Notes: generated from the letters alone by a model not told the origin. A stretch of DNA of 64,000 nt from Utricularia gibba (GCA_002189035.1 NEEC01000024.1:372001-436000); one strand, 5' to 3'. Numbered from the stretch's first letter, positions 33,676 to 46,415 are shown. Made by a program: numbers and translations.

Positions 33676-35139
33676 TGCAGAATAAGAAAGTGCCATGTTT
33701 TTTTATTGTGGTGACGTGTCTTGTTTACAAATAAGCATGATTAATGCTATAAAGAGAAGATACGTGATGGGGAAAAACATTTTGGATAGAAAAAAAAACA
33801 TAGGGGATTGAAGTTCGATTTGTTGAGAGCTATGTAGCAGTTTCAAGATAATGGAATTTCCCAAGCTTATAGCATAGTTGTATACAAAGGTTTGGCTTTG
33901 GAAGGAGCCAATTCGGACAATATGTGCAGGATGCTAGGTTCTAAATTTTTTGTTGTATGTTCTACGTGCAAATATGTGCTTTCGTGATTGTCTATGTGTT
34001 TCATTGTTTTTTTGGCTATGATTCATTAGGTATGCGGAACGTGACCTTTATATCTTTATATTTTGGTTATGTCTCAAAAGGATTTATCGATTTGGAGATG
34101 GGAGCAGAATGTTATGAGTTTGCTTTTGAAACCTTTAAAATCTACCGAGCCACAAAATCTAGTTTTTGAGTCGAAGTTCTAATTTTTAAACTTTCTATTG
34201 GATGCTCAATCTTCTGTGATTTCTATATGAAACCTGCTCCTTAGCTTTCAAATGGTTCATTTGGTAATTTTAAACAAGGAAAAGTTCATAAAATATGACC
34301 TGGTGCTCATGTATAGGTGATATGTTATGAGATTAAGGTGCAATGCTTTAAAGTAGAAAACTTATGGGGGTGCTGTGGACATATACTTCACTATGTCAAG
34401 CATGCTTGAGACAACTCCTTATGGAGTGTTCATGGCCAGACGATATGAGGTTTAGAAATTGAGAAGGAAAAAGGGCAAAGTGGCTGCAACCGTGTAGAGT
34501 TAGTAAAGGTGGTGGCATCCCTCTATTGATTCCATGGGGTAAAAGCCAAAAAAACCTCTTGATCTGGGTCATAAGGAAAGGGATCTCATTGTTGATCATT
34601 TTGGTATCTCTTGATTGTGGAGCTAGGTTGCTGTTCGGAGTGGAGCTCGCCTCCAAACTAGTCCTTATGTTTCTAGGTTGTTTTTGTGAGTCTTTTAAAT
34701 GTTGAGTTTATGTAGGGAGTTGTTTCTGTTAAATTAAATATGTTGTCCATCATGCTTTATAGTGGTTATGTGAATTACTTTCTTTTTTTTATCTCTTCCT
34801 ATATGATGTTCCCTAAACTATATCCAATCCCTCTATGAGTGTAAGTTAATAGGATAATAGGGCTTTATGTACCTTCTTTGGGAAAAAGACATCAAGGCCT
34901 ATGTTCATAAGGTGTGAATATAGGCCTTGAATTCCAAAGATCGAAGAATGCAATACATTTGAGAAAGTTGGATGTGTGATCAAAATGCTGTTGAAATACC
35001 TTTTGGATTTCAACTATTTCGGCAATCTCTACCTAAGATCTATCCTTCTGCTTGCGCAACTGGACACCTTACAAGCAACGAATAATTCCTCTGCAATATT
35101 AGAGAAGAGAAAACAAGATAGAAAAACCCTAGCAAGGTG
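33676..35139. other. Tat-1 non-coding interval or unassigned sequence
   Basis: By position this lies between the end of Tat-1 pol and the antisense ORF region. I recognise no protein motif. The equivalent interval of the third Tat copy (62036-62200) is much shorter, so part of this stretch may be another insertion. Confidence 0.4.
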
Positions 35140-36904
35140 ATCTAAACCCAGGCATACTAAACAAATTCATACATTTACGTGTTTTGGCTACTCCATTGCG
35201 GGCACCCCCCGAAAACACACAACCCCTTAAAACCCAGGCATCTCTAACATAAGTAAGCCCTCACAAAAATTGGGCACTGGTTCTGATAGACACATGCGTA
35301 AGCATAAAAAAAGCCCTAAGTAAAGATCACACTACCGAATCTTGAGACGATAAGTGCACCCAAAGAAAATCTGACTGTGTTCCAAAAACATAGAAAACTT
35401 GGCTAGAAGAGGGTCTATTCAGATTGGAGAAGTGACTCAACCCATGAGGGGTTTCGACTCACTTCTCAGCAATAGTTCAGCACATGTAAGAAAAAACTTA
35501 GGCAACTAATTAAAGCAAGCAATGGCACAATAGAGAGCAAAACGGTAGAGAGAAAATGGAACTCCCAAATCAAATGAAAACATCCCAAATTGGGTCAGTA
35601 CAAATCAAGCCCTCAAAACGGGGCAAAACAGCTAATTTTGTTTCAAGTTCAAACATAAACATTCAAGGGAGGGGATCGGGGAAAAGGCTGACATGCCTGT
35701 TTAACCTTGAAGATAACCTTCCAACATTCTCTTCATTGATCCTCTCTAGGATAATGGCCTTCAACAGCGTCAAGTCAGCCCCCAATCTGAATTCCGAAAC
35801 CTCGAACAAATCCAGTCAGGCACGCTGAATGTTCTCATCCTTTTCAAGCAGAGAAATCTGCATCCAGCAAGGGTTGGTAATCGAAAGACTGAATATTATG
35901 ACCATCTGGTGCAACTGCAATATTGGAGTAGACCAATCAGACCCACCTTCACAGAGATCAAACAGTTCCAAAAAGCAGGTCGAGCAAACAAAAGCATTCG
36001 ACATTTCGCGGGAAGCTGATTCTTGATTGCAATGTTTTGCCTCCATAAAAAAAATGCGATCTTTTGCATGCATAAGGTCCGAGTTGGCCATCTAAATCCC
36101 TGCAGTCAAGCCCTCCTTCTTGGAGAATCATCGATCGCCTTCCTCATTTTTGCTACAATAGCTTCTCACTCCGATTCATGATGGGAGCATTCACCCATGA
36201 TCTCTTTAAGAGAGCTCTATTTGTCCCGCAAATGCTCTACTTCCATGTCCTTTGCCGCAGTCATGGCCTGGAGCTCCGTGACCCACACTAAGGGATTCAA
36301 GCTCTCTTGCCAACTGGCATCCAAGAGATAGTCCCTTAAAGAGGCAACAACTCAATTACAAAGTTGAACTACCTGAAATCAGAAAAGCTAAAGAAAAGTT
36401 GATTTCTTTCGAGCCTGGAAGTTTGCCAACATTGAGAGAAAGTGGCATTTTTTCTTTCCCGTTCCTAGTGGCAGCTGATGCTACATGAGTAGCGGGAACC
36501 GGATCCCAATTTTTGGAAGTTTCAGAACCCCCGTCTCCTTCTTGGAGATAATCAACACTATTAGACTCAACACCAAGAGTGTGAGCCTAAAGGAAGAATC
36601 AAAGTCAAACTAGGAATTAGAAAACTGGAGCTAGCATAAAGGGAAAACAAACCTCCGAATAGGGGCATACACTAAATTCCTAAACTTCATGCATCTTAGC
36701 ATGAGATTCATAATGAACGTAACTCTTGGTAAGCCTTCGATACATGACTCAGAAAAACTCTTTAGAAGGCTGATTAGGGCCCAAAATCTTTATTTTGAAA
36801 CGAATAAGGTGGTCAACAGGAAAATTCCACCTAGAACCTAATGGAGACGCGACTAAAACATCATATGACCACTAGTCATGGTGGATATCGGGGCCTTTGT
36901 TAAC
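35140..36904 (-). pseudogene. Antisense ORF of Tat-1 (putative gypsy-type transposon protein), C-terminal part
   Basis: Tat-lineage elements often carry an extra ORF between pol and the 3' LTR in the opposite direction. Here the reverse strand shows a remnant (CSTCFLELFDLCEGG) that aligns with NSACFLELSDIYAEDLIG of the copy near 48900 and SACFAELSDIYVGDLIGLL of the copy near 62990. Nucleotide similarity to 62680-63470 continues through a TGGTGGATATCGGGGCCTTTG block. Stops and shifts are many. The upstream part, about 35140-35480, is shared non-coding DNA with the CCGAATCTTGAGACG motif. Confidence 0.65.
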
Positions 36905-38963
36905 TGTTCTAAGTGTTTCTTATGTGTCATTATGTGTTAAATTAGGATTAAGATGCCCAAATTTGGAGTCATATTAACAAGTATTTAGAAAAATCCTATT
37001 TTTCTATTTTGTATATATATTTTTGTTGTCTTTTTCGTGAAATTTGACCAAAATATATCAAAAGGACCGACTTGGAGTGTTGTAGGAGACATGCAGGAGA
37101 TCAGACACTAACATTTTGTATCATGCACATGACATGGATCATATGTGGGTGATAGACTCACACTAGTCAGGACCCCTGACTTAAGACATATCAAAGTATG
37201 TAGCAATAAAAGGGCGCTGACTTGCATGCAAGGGAAAGCTAGTGGCGCATCCAAGACAGAAAGAATGATGGGAAAGGAGCATAAGAAGTTAATGCACATG
37301 GTAGTGACTTAAAAGAAATTAGGAACAATTTGGAGGAAAATTTTTTCGGACCTTTTTCGTATTTGAGTTCTCGAACTAGGACTTGGTTCTTCCTCTCCAT
37401 CAAGGTGTTAGTGTATGTGGTCTAGAGACAATCAACTCATTGGCAAATCTTATATTTTGATATTTACTTTGAATTGTGATCAAATTTATATCATTGATAA
37501 AATCCTCTACTTGATCTATGTGCTATAGAAATTATGATGAGATCATAATGTGAGATTCTTCAAGCACTCATGATCAAGTTAAATCTCCCTGGCTAGACTA
37601 TTTGTGAAATGAGGATATCACAAATATGTATAAGCTGGCACACATTGAGTTCCCTAAACAGTTTAGGCAATGGTTCTCACAATTGATGTAATGAGATTAC
37701 TAGAACCTATGTGTGGGTGTTGATTAGAGAATCGATTCACTGGATGACTCATCTTCGAGATGCTACTATGGGAAGCTAATCAAGTGTCAGTAGCAAGATC
37801 TCGAATATGACAGCCGTGCAAATAAGCTTAGACTTGAGGTCAACAAAGTTATCTTGATCTTAAGCTCACATTTTCGCTCATTACTAATGGGAGCCTAACC
37901 ATGGCTTGCCTAGTATGGATGAGTAGGGATGTGACTCCCTAAGATTGGAGATAGTTGACACAATAGTGGAGTCACTCAACGATATAAAATAGAATGACAC
38001 AATTACATGAGATGTAATTGGTAAAGTGGATAAATTAAATTGAGAGTTATTTTGAGATTAATATTGATTAAACTCAAAATAAAAGATCATATATATATAA
38101 GATTCGATATGTCAAAAAATATCTATCAAAAAGATTCAGATCTGGAGATATGCTCCAAGGTCTTCGTTCTCTCTCAGACTAATCCACATGGAGGCGTTTT
38201 TCTCTACTAGCACCTGAGAAATTCGACCAGCATTCAATAGCCTTGAGAAGGTTGTCGACGGAGTGCTCCACGTGTGGATACCATAGAGGCCATCTACTAT
38301 TAGCGGTTGGTGAACAACGGAGTCATCTGAAAGGTACTTTGAACACCCCTATGTCTGATTATACCGTATTCCAAGATCTGCGTTGGAGGTTTTTCAAAAT
38401 TTTTAAAATTCCGCTGCTTTTGAGACATACGATATCTACGAGAAACCCAACACAAGGGAGGAAGAACACTTTACCTTTCTATTTTGTTTTTTTTTTCATT
38501 TCTATTTTTGGCTAAACGTTTCTAGTTTCTAGGAATAGATGCAGTTTCTTTCTACGTCTTGAGCATCAATCTCGATTCTTTGCTGAATTTCTTTCGGATT
38601 TCAAATATTTCCATGCATCGTGTTGTAGTCTTTATGTAACACCTCCTAGTCATGGTCTATGAGTAGCAAGCCACTCCTCATGGATTTTGATGAAGAGCAA
38701 GGTGAATAGCACCATCTCCAACCCTATCGGTTCGATGGAGATAGCGAATTGTTTGTGACTGAGGTACCGTAATAGTGACCTCGTATCTGCCACTAGTCAT
38801 TGGCAATAGCTGAGCACACGTGCAGCATTTGGTTTTTTGGGCAATCGACGACAATCCTCTCGTCCTCTCAATCAGAGTGTAAAGGAGAGTAGGATATTCC
38901 TTGCTCCTATAACCAATTATTTGGAAGGAATCACTGAAAACCGAGGCGAGGATAGACAAAAAA
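36905..38963 (+). repeat. Athila-type LTR A, copy 4, interrupted by a solo LTR
   Basis: The left part, from TGTTCTAAGTGTTTC to 37405, and the right part, from 38453 to about 38963, together give an LTR A lacking about its last 200 bases. Between them is the solo copia LTR with its own duplication. The LTR itself interrupts the antisense ORF region of Tat-1, which resumes near 38970. Confidence 0.8.
37406..38452 (+). repeat. Solo copia LTR B, copy 3, with CAAGG target duplication
   Basis: TGTTAGTGTATGTGGTC to GAGAAACCCAACA, forward orientation, 1047 bases. CAAGG occurs on both sides (37401-37405 and 38453-38457). Compared with the 1.5-kb copy at 32171-33670 it lacks an internal block at the GTTGA/CACAATAG junction near 37957. 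Confidence 0.92.
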
Positions 38964-38969
38964 ATAGAC

Positions 38970-39420
38970 AAGCAAGCTATTATTGGATGAAGAGGAAATT
39001 GAAGGGCGCATTTGAAATAGGTGATTGGAATTGGTAGACTGAAGGGAGGAAGAGGCTTGTCAATTGTCACCCATCCCTCAAGGGATCTCGGCATTGTTTT
39101 CCTGAGTAAGAATATATTCGTCTAGGATCGAATATTGGGCACGAAGGGAGGAGATTGCTAGACTTATGACCCATCTCATATATATGAATTAGAAGGAGTG
39201 AAATGATCGGGATGAAAAGCAAACCCTAACAACCAAAGGTATGCGGAAGAAACATCAAATCTTGGAAAAGATATAGATATCCGCCAAAGAGTTTCGGAAA
39301 GCGGAAGAATGGGTGAAAAGGATGAAAGAGTACATGAGAATTTTATAGATTTTGGCAAGCTTTTTTTGCAACATTGAACAGTGGAATGACACATGGTGAA
39401 AAGAGAGATTGATCGAAAAG
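38970..39420 (-). pseudogene. Antisense ORF of Tat-1, N-terminal part
   Basis: This matches 63680-63960, where the reverse strand of the third Tat copy encodes the start of the antisense protein. In the reverse direction there is a run equivalent to PLPPFSLPIPITYFKCALQF and PLHPIIACL, corresponding to PLPHFSLPILIAYLESGLRF and PLHPLIIQFL of the better copy. It is broken by stops. Confidence 0.65.
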
Positions 39421-39519
39421 ATTATTGAAGTAAATTAGTAAAATGCAAATCGGACCTATGAAAGTTTTGATCCACTGATCTACCATGAGTGTTAATCTCA
39501 CTAAATCAAAGAGTCTGAA

Positions 39520-40076
39520 TGATGGAGTAAGAAATCAGTATGTGTCACTAGGAAAAGGTTATTAGAAGAATACGTCAATCGGCAGATGGATAGGATATCA
39601 AATCGGTTCCCACTTCAAGAAATCAGTTGAGAAGAGGGGGATGACTTCTGATGACCCATAATGGACACACAGGTTGGCAAGGATCAGAACAGAATAGTGG
39701 CGGCTGTTCAAACAAAATCTGAAATGTGGCCGACCTGTAGGAGGCAATGGACAAGCGGCAGTTGTATATCAACACCCTTAGAAATTGGTCAACTAGATTC
39801 CCCTCTAAATAGGAGGATGAGTGAAGAAGAAAGGATTATGCATTCTACGTATCACTTATAACCCCATCTTTCCCTCACTCAGTGAAAGCATTTCTTTGTT
39901 GATCCCCTCCATTTCCATGGTTTTGTCGTCTTGGTGGTTTTCACATAAAAACTCTTCAATCTCTTTTATTGCTTTACACATAACCATAAATCGAACTCAC
40001 ATACCTAGAAATCGAATACCCAATCTCAGTTCACCTCCATAACTCGGTTAGTTTTTGCGGATCCAATTTTTCAACA
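39520..40076 (+). repeat. Tat-type LTR E, copy 4 (3' LTR of Tat-1)
   Basis: TGATGGAGTAAGAAATCAG to TTTTTCAACA. The TATA-box position reads TCTAAATA. It ends directly against the reverse-strand copia pol at 40080. Confidence 0.75.
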
Positions 40077-40079
40077 ACA

Positions 40080-41630
40080 AGAGTATGTTTATCCTTCAAT
40101 ACATACAATCTAGCATAATTTTTACCGTCGTGATATCCTTGTTTAAGAAAGCAGTCATTTATTCTACTATACCATGCTTGAGCTGTCTACTTTAAACCAT
40201 ATAAAGCCTTGTGTAGCCTATAAATTTTATCTTCCATACCCTTGATAACATTGCAGGTGGTTGTTCTTCATAGATTTCTAATGTGAGACTCCTATTAAGG
40301 AAAGCTAACTTTATATTTAAATGGTAGATATGCCATCTCATATACGCTGCTAGAGCTATTATTAGCTTAATCATATGGAGTCGAGCCACTAGAGCAAAGG
40401 TGTTAGTCGTTTCCTTTCCATTGAACAAAACCTCTAGAAACCAGCCTAGCATTATATTTATTTATACTTACGTCTGATATTAATTTTGTCCTTAGCACCC
40501 ATTTCACTACAATGGGTTTCTTATTTGGTACTATGTCTACAAGCGTTCAAGTATGGTAATCTTCAATAGTCTTAAGTTCATATTCCATGGCTTTTCTCCA
40601 TTTCGGGTTCGTCAAAGCATGGTTCAAGTTGGTGGGTTCAAAATGAGTAAGTGGACACCTATCTTGATAAAAAGAGGTGATGAGGAGTTGGTCTAATTAA
40701 TCTCTTCCACGCCATCTCTTGTTTCTTCTTCAGACAGATAAGTTACGTTTCTAAATTCTTACCATTCATGTCATTTATATTAAGTAAGTCATTAAGATTT
40801 GGGGTTTGTTTAGATGTTCTTGCTTCAATTCTGATTATGTTCACAAGTTCCTCAGCAGGTGTGGATTCTTCTGTTTCCAGATTGTTTCAATACTCTTGGT
40901 CAAATACCCTCTTTAGATTCTGAGTTGTCCTCATTTCCGGAATTATTGAGGATCTCATGTTCAACATTCTCAACCTCTAGTATATGAATAATTTGCTGAG
41001 GTGTAGTAAAGTCGGCTTGACCTTGAGATGCAGGAAAATTGGTTTTGTTTTCATGTGATAGATCCCTTTGTTTTTCGATTTTGTTCTCCACTTGTTCTTG
41101 ATTTGTATTTTCGAATACAATATTGAAATTATCATTTTTGTAATTGTCACTTCCCATAGCTTCAGAAATTGATGTGTTAAACAAGGAAACGGCATTTTAA
41201 ACAGGATTGTTTTGAGATTTAGGAAATTGTGTATGTATCATTCCAGGTACGGTGGAGTCATAGATAGTATAGCTTGGTGTACTTGAATTCTTAGAACTTC
41301 AATTTTCAGTCTTTCAATTCCAAGCACGTAGTTCATAAAAATTCACATGTCTACTTAGTGTCATTTATCCCAAGGGGATCCTGTATTCTATATGCTTTTA
41401 AAATAGTGCTATAGCCAATAAATACACCTATGTAACTTCTCTAATCCAACTTTCTTCTTAGGGGCTTGGGTACAAGGAAAAAACAGATACAACGTAATAT
41501 TCGCAAGTGATCTCTTGTGCGAACCTTATAGTCCAGAGTTCATAAGGCATTTTGAACTCAGTAGTGCTTCCATTTCTAGTAGTAGACATCTAGCTATGTC
41601 CATCACTATTCAATTGCATTTTTCAATAAC
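40080..41630 (-). pseudogene. Ty1/copia element copia-1: integrase end, linker and reverse transcriptase
   Basis: On the reverse strand from 41630 downward come the integrase end (DVIEKCN, then DIARCLLLEMEAL), a Glu/Asn-rich linker (40900-41184), and RT blocks: MEYELKTIEDYHTWTLVD, KWVLRTKLISDVSINKYNAR, ALVARLHMIKLIIALAAY, HLNIKLAFLNRSL and a decayed LYGLK-type end near 40190. These are standard copia RT landmarks. Stops and shifts break the frame throughout. The catalytic YVDD region and RNase H are missing because the element ends at LTR E. Confidence 0.85.
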
Positions 41631-41635
41631 ATCAT

Positions 41636-42901
41636 TGTTAAGTGTCATTTTCTAGTTATTATTTAGGTATTATTATGTATTAATTAAGTGCTTAGTCGCC
41701 CAATTAGGAGTCTTATTATTAAGTATTTGATTTTTACTAAAAAAATCCTATTTTCCCATTTTGTGTATATTTTATGCATTTTTTCTCACACTTTGACCGA
41801 GGCATGTCAGGAGACTGTTAGGAGTGTTGCAGGAGGATTGCAGGTGGTCAGACTCTGAGTTTTCGTGCCTTGTACGCGAGTTGGAATGATTGTGGGCGGA
41901 AGACTGACACTGGTCAAAGCCCATGACTCATGGCATGTCAGAGTCTGCAGCAATTATTGGGCGCAAACTTGCACGCAAAGAAAGTCTGTTGGCGCACGCA
42001 AGACAGAAGGAATGATGGGAAGGGGACCCAAAGGAGTTAATGCACGTGGGAAGTCATATTTTCTCTTGTACTTAGAACTTTTGAGTTCTTCCTACCCTCA
42101 AGGAGGAAGAACACTTAGTTTCCTTTCGTTTATGTTTTCCATGGCCCCTTCGGGCTAAAACCTTTAGTTTCTGGGAAGTAGATGAAGTTTCCTTCCAAGT
42201 CCTGAGCAATACACTCAGTTCTTCACTGAATTCCATTCGGATTCCGCATACTTCCACGCGTCTTGTTACAGTCTTTCTGTAACGACTCTTAGTGAAGGTC
42301 CATGAGTAGCAGGCCACTTCTCGCGGATTTTGGTGAAGATCAAGGTGAAGAGCACCAACTCCAACCCTGCTGGTTCGAGGGAAGTAGCAGATTGTTTGTG
42401 GCCTAGGTACCGCAACAGTGAACAGGTTGTGACCTCGGACTTGCCACTGGCCATTGGCAATAGCTGGGCACACGCACACAATTTGGTTTTGAAGGCAATC
42501 GAAGGCAATCCTCTTGTCTTCCTAATCGTCCAAGGGGAATCACATGAGGCTATTGCCGTGCCTCCTTGTCAATCAGAGTGTAAGGGAGAGTAGGCTATTC
42601 CTTGCTCCTATAACCAGCTATTCGGAAGAAATCAGTGAAAACCAAGGCAAGGACGGACAAAGGAAGGAGATGGAGTCTTATTCCTAGGAACTGCATCCCG
42701 TAGTCAAGGCCCATTACTTAGGTTGTATCTTTCATTTCTGCATCTTAAAAACCTCCTTTTACAAAACCGTGACATTTTGTAGAAGTTGCTTGCAAACACT
42801 TTTCACGAAAAACAACTCCCTGAGATCGATACTCGTACTATGCTTTCTAGTGTTTTACGTTTTAAAATATTTAAAATTTGTTGAGGAAACGACACGCAAC
42901 A
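41636..42901 (+). repeat. Solo Athila-type LTR A, copy 6, with ATCAT target duplication
   Basis: 1266 bases, from TGTTAAGTGTCATTTTC to GAAACGACACGCAACA, with ATCAT on both sides (41631-41635 and 42902-42906). It lies within copia-1 integrase. The copia frame reads on from one side to the other if the LTR and one ATCAT are disregarded, which fixes both borders exactly. Confidence 0.95.
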
Positions 42902-42906
42902 ATCAT

Positions 42907-43990
42907 TTTGTTGTGGAGTGCATGGTGCTATAAATTGATGTGTAATCCCATTTTTTCCACACGACGTCTTTAATTAACGAGTTGTATACTCTCCTCCATT
43001 GTTTGAAGGAATGTATTTAATTTTGCATCCACTTTCATTTTCTACTGCAACCTTGAATCTTTTGAATTTAGAGACTACCTCATTTAAGCTTTTCATGAAA
43101 TAGACCTAGTAGAACTGAGAATAGTCATCAATGAATAATATAAAATATCTTCTTCCTACTTTTGTAACAAAATTTATTGAACCGAAGACGTCCAAATGAA
43201 CGATCTCTACAGGTATGGAGGAAATCCGATGAGTCTTTTCAAAAGGTAAGCTACTCAATTTCCCAGCTTACAAATTTCACAGCATTCTTTCGTTCCTGTT
43301 AGGTTTTTTACTCCATCTACTAGCTTAGACTTTAAAGTTTTATGAGTGATATACGGTTGTGATGTCTGTATCATCGATGCCATAGCAATATGTTTTGCCT
43401 AGAACTTGCACTAAGACATATATGATGTGCTTTAGAGTTGTCTCTTAGGGAATTGATAGGAAATACCCTATTGATCATAGTTATGCTCATAATCTCGTTC
43501 GCTGCATGGTCAAAGATCATACATGAGCTATTAGTGAACATAATAGAAAATTTATTACTTATTAGCTATCCTAGGCTGATCGGATTTTGAGATACCAGAG
43601 GTACATGAAACACATCTTTAATGCAGATGGTCTTTGATTGATGACTCTAGCTTTACTGTGCCTTGACCCAAACCCGATATGTTTGTTCCATTTGTGATTT
43701 GAATATTTTTAAGGGTCAAAGGAGTGTATTTAGTGAATGTAGCGAAGTCATTTGTTATATGATTAATGCATCCACTATCTAATAGCCAAGTCAAATTTCT
43801 CTTATTATCGGTTGTGGTTGTGAGTGGTGTGTTTTCTTTGTGTTAAGATATCGGCCATATCGTAAATTGCGTCAATTTCTTTTCTGCAATAGCTTTAAAG
43901 AATGCATTGTCTAGCGCTTTTAAGATTGCATAAGCAGAGAGATTGATACTAAGGGATGCTTTTATCCCTATCAGCTGGTAGTGAACCTGT
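42907..43990 (-). pseudogene. Ty1/copia element copia-1: protease, GAG-pre-integrase and integrase core
   Basis: The reverse strand gives a protease-like NWLLDSGCINHMTNDFATF near 43790. Next is a pre-integrase zinc motif with CEICKLGKLSSLPF, then HLDVFG, VGRRYFILFIDDYSQF, SGCKIKYIPSNNGGEYT and HQFIAPCTPQQN. This is the copia PR-IN order. One catalytic Asp (SDNGGEY in the family) reads NNGGEY here. It connects to the segment below 41630 across the solo LTR. Several stops are present. Confidence 0.85.
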
Positions 43991-44433
43991 GATATCTCTC
44001 CTTTTGTATACTGCATACCTTCTCCACATGTGGCAGTCGGATTTCATCAGCAGTTTTCAAGAGCATGTGAGTTAGCTATCTAGTAGTAGCAGCATGAACG
44101 TGTCTCTCCCTGAGTTTGAAAAACAAGAACGAGATTTGAAGAGCAGGTGGATTTCCATTTTTGATTTATTTTGTTGTGTTCAGAAAAACCAGCAATGAAT
44201 ACTATGTGCAGCATTAATTAGTCGAGGAGCAAAATAGGAATTACACATTTGCATACGTGAGGAGATAAGACTAAGAGTAGGAAACAAGAGCAGAAGATCA
44301 AGTACAGAGAGAAGAATGAAGATTTTCCAATGAGTTTAAACCAATTTTAAGAAAGAAGACAAAGGAGGGAAAGTTCCAGCATGAAGTCGAACTCACCTCC
44401 AGACATCAAAACGCTGCCTATGCAAAAGATGAA
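43991..44433. other. Unassigned, probable copia-1 gag or leader remnant
   Basis: By position this should hold copia-1 gag, but I see no CCHC knuckle or other motif. The right limit is the end of the next LTR. Confidence 0.35.
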
Positions 44434-45420
44434 TGTTGGAAATTTTTGCTAAATGTCGTGGTCTACCATGTTCAAGACATCCAAAGAAATTTATAAAATC
44501 TATCTATTCTACGACACAAATCATAGAAATTAATGTAATGTGGCAAGCAGGGGTCGAATCCGTAGGGAATAGTTGCAATTTCTCATAGTCTTTTACATTT
44601 ACTAAAAAAGGGGGGTTTCTGAGGGGTTTAACTCTTATGTGCATGAGACAAAATCAAACCAATTGAAATAAACAAGTTATAGGGGTGAATGAGCATGGAA
44701 AATGACAGGAATGTATAAAAATGTAAAGCAGAGGTAATTTGGCTGGGTTTTACACTAGGATGTAGCTCATGTGTCACTCAAGAGAATCTATAGATTCAAA
44801 CCCAACTTTATCACACCCAAAAACAGAGTAAAGGATAGTGTGAACAGTAGACATGTTAAACTCAAGAACTAAAAACTGAGGAACTAAAACTTTAAAAAGT
44901 TCATAAGCTAAAATAAGGTCTACAAGAAATTTCTTATTCATAGCCAAGCACAAGGAACAAGTTCAAAGACAGAAATGGAAGTGCGGAAAGCCAAAATAAA
45001 TCATCAAATGGTTGCTATGGGTTATAGATCTGCTGAAACTGAAGATTTCATATGGGAATATGGTCTAGAAGTGTAGATCTGGAGGCTGCTGAAGCCGTTC
45101 ATCGGAGAACCACTATTCCCCCTACTTCACACTGCTCACTGTTCGCTCTTCTCTCTCTCTTGCATCGTCCTTTTCTTTTCCCGCTTCACGCTCCTCACTA
45201 CCAGTACTAGCTCCAACCCTGTTAAGACTCAGAAACACACTAAAAGAAATATTAGAGTTTTCAGCTCAATTGTTGCCAATGGAACCCAATTTCATAAGAA
45301 ACACCTTACAACAAACTAGATGCTAGAAAAGAAACAATTACACACACTAAATAGCATTTTACCCCATAAAACAACCCTAAAAACATATACAAAAATAAAA
45401 TAAAAACAGTGTTATCAACA
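44434..45420 (-). repeat. Athila-type LTR I
   Basis: In reverse orientation it starts TGTTGATAACACTGTTTTT and ends GACATTTAGCAAAAATTTCCAACA. It includes the CCCTACGGATTCGACCCCTG block found near the 3' end of Athila LTRs. No matching flanking duplication or clean primer-binding site was found. Confidence 0.55.
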
Positions 45421-46227
45421 AGGAAGACGACGAAAGCAATTGTAGAGTGACACTGTAACCACCTCTATCGCCCAAAACGGCAGTAGAGCACTCAGAACTT
45501 TCCCAACTAGCTTTAGAACCAATCACCATGAGAAGAAGAAGATGAACGGTGCACTAAACTGACTTGGAGACCTGAACAAACACCTTACTTTCTGCACTTT
45601 CTTTCCCTGCATAACTTTCACGAACTTGCTCATATTTTACATTTCTAGCTCGAACGTTGACCACATTGTGTTGTTTACTTGCATGAACATGCTTTCCTGT
45701 TGTTTTCTTTACTACATTCACGCATGAATCGGAACAATAACCTGAAATTGTTTTTCTTTTAAGCATGATTAATTTTTGGTTTAAGTGAAATAATAACTTT
45801 TTAACTTTCCAAAAATACTGATTTACTTATTTTCCTGCCTGTTTTAGTGTAGATGCCGTCTCATGAATTTTTAGTAATTTCTTTTGAATAGAAAGCCACT
45901 ACCCGACAAAACCCCTTGTTAAATCTTTCTTGCGTATAGGACTTATAATTAAAAACCACTTGCTCTCTATAGATCAACCTAGACTTACTATTGCTGCATT
46001 ATTTTCTTTTTTAATGTGTTGTAGAATTCTAGTTCAGTTTTATAAATATCCTTAGATGCGGACAACCTTAGGAATTTTCCGTTAATTAGTATGGCACCTA
46101 TTAGTCTTAGTTTCTAGTCTTCAACTTTGATAGTTTTAGTTAAACAATCAAATGATTCACCTAGATTGAGTTTATGAGATCCTAGCACTTTCCATTAATA
46201 TGCTATTTGCATGACATTTGTTTCAAG
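45421..46227. other. Unassigned interval
   Basis: A 70-codon reverse-strand frame (45554-45766) rich in Lys and Val has no recognisable domain. No repeat shared with the rest of the window was noticed. Confidence 0.35.
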
Positions 46228-46415
46228 GTGTTGAGTGTAGTGGGCGATTTGGGCCATGTATAGAATTTGGTTGAAACTTTCCTTTTCAGCTTCTAACCCG
46301 CTTTCTCTTTCTTTTTATCCCGTGGCTTGAAACTTTTTCCCCATTTCGGTTGCTGTGTGTTGCAGCAATGATCTGCTTCATCAGACATCTCATGGAAATT
46401 CAATATAATGTTTGC
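46228..46415. repeat. Interspersed module G, copy 2
   Basis: TGTTGAGTGTAGTGGGCG to ATCAGACATCTCATGG, matching 24205-24420. From 46400 to 46541 the similarity to 52850-52981 continues (GTTGCAACACAAACTTG-type block and a 'agggtagagt(a/g)ctct' block) up to the start of LTR E in both places. Confidence 0.65.

Larger units (their letters stand above)
26833..40076 (+). mobile_element. Tat-type Ty3/gypsy element Tat-1 with nested insertions
   Basis: The order is: the last bases of LTR E and a primer-binding site (26833-26877), gag remnant, RNase H, integrase, integrase C-terminus (31766-32000), antisense ORF region (35140-36904 and 38970-39420), and a 3' LTR E (39520-40076). It is interrupted by an Athila 5' end (29284-31765), a solo LTR B (32171-33670) and an LTR A (36905-38963) that itself contains a solo LTR B. 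Without those, about 7 kb of Tat sequence remains. Protease and RT are deleted between about 27770 and 27810, and most of the 5' LTR is gone. Confidence 0.75.
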
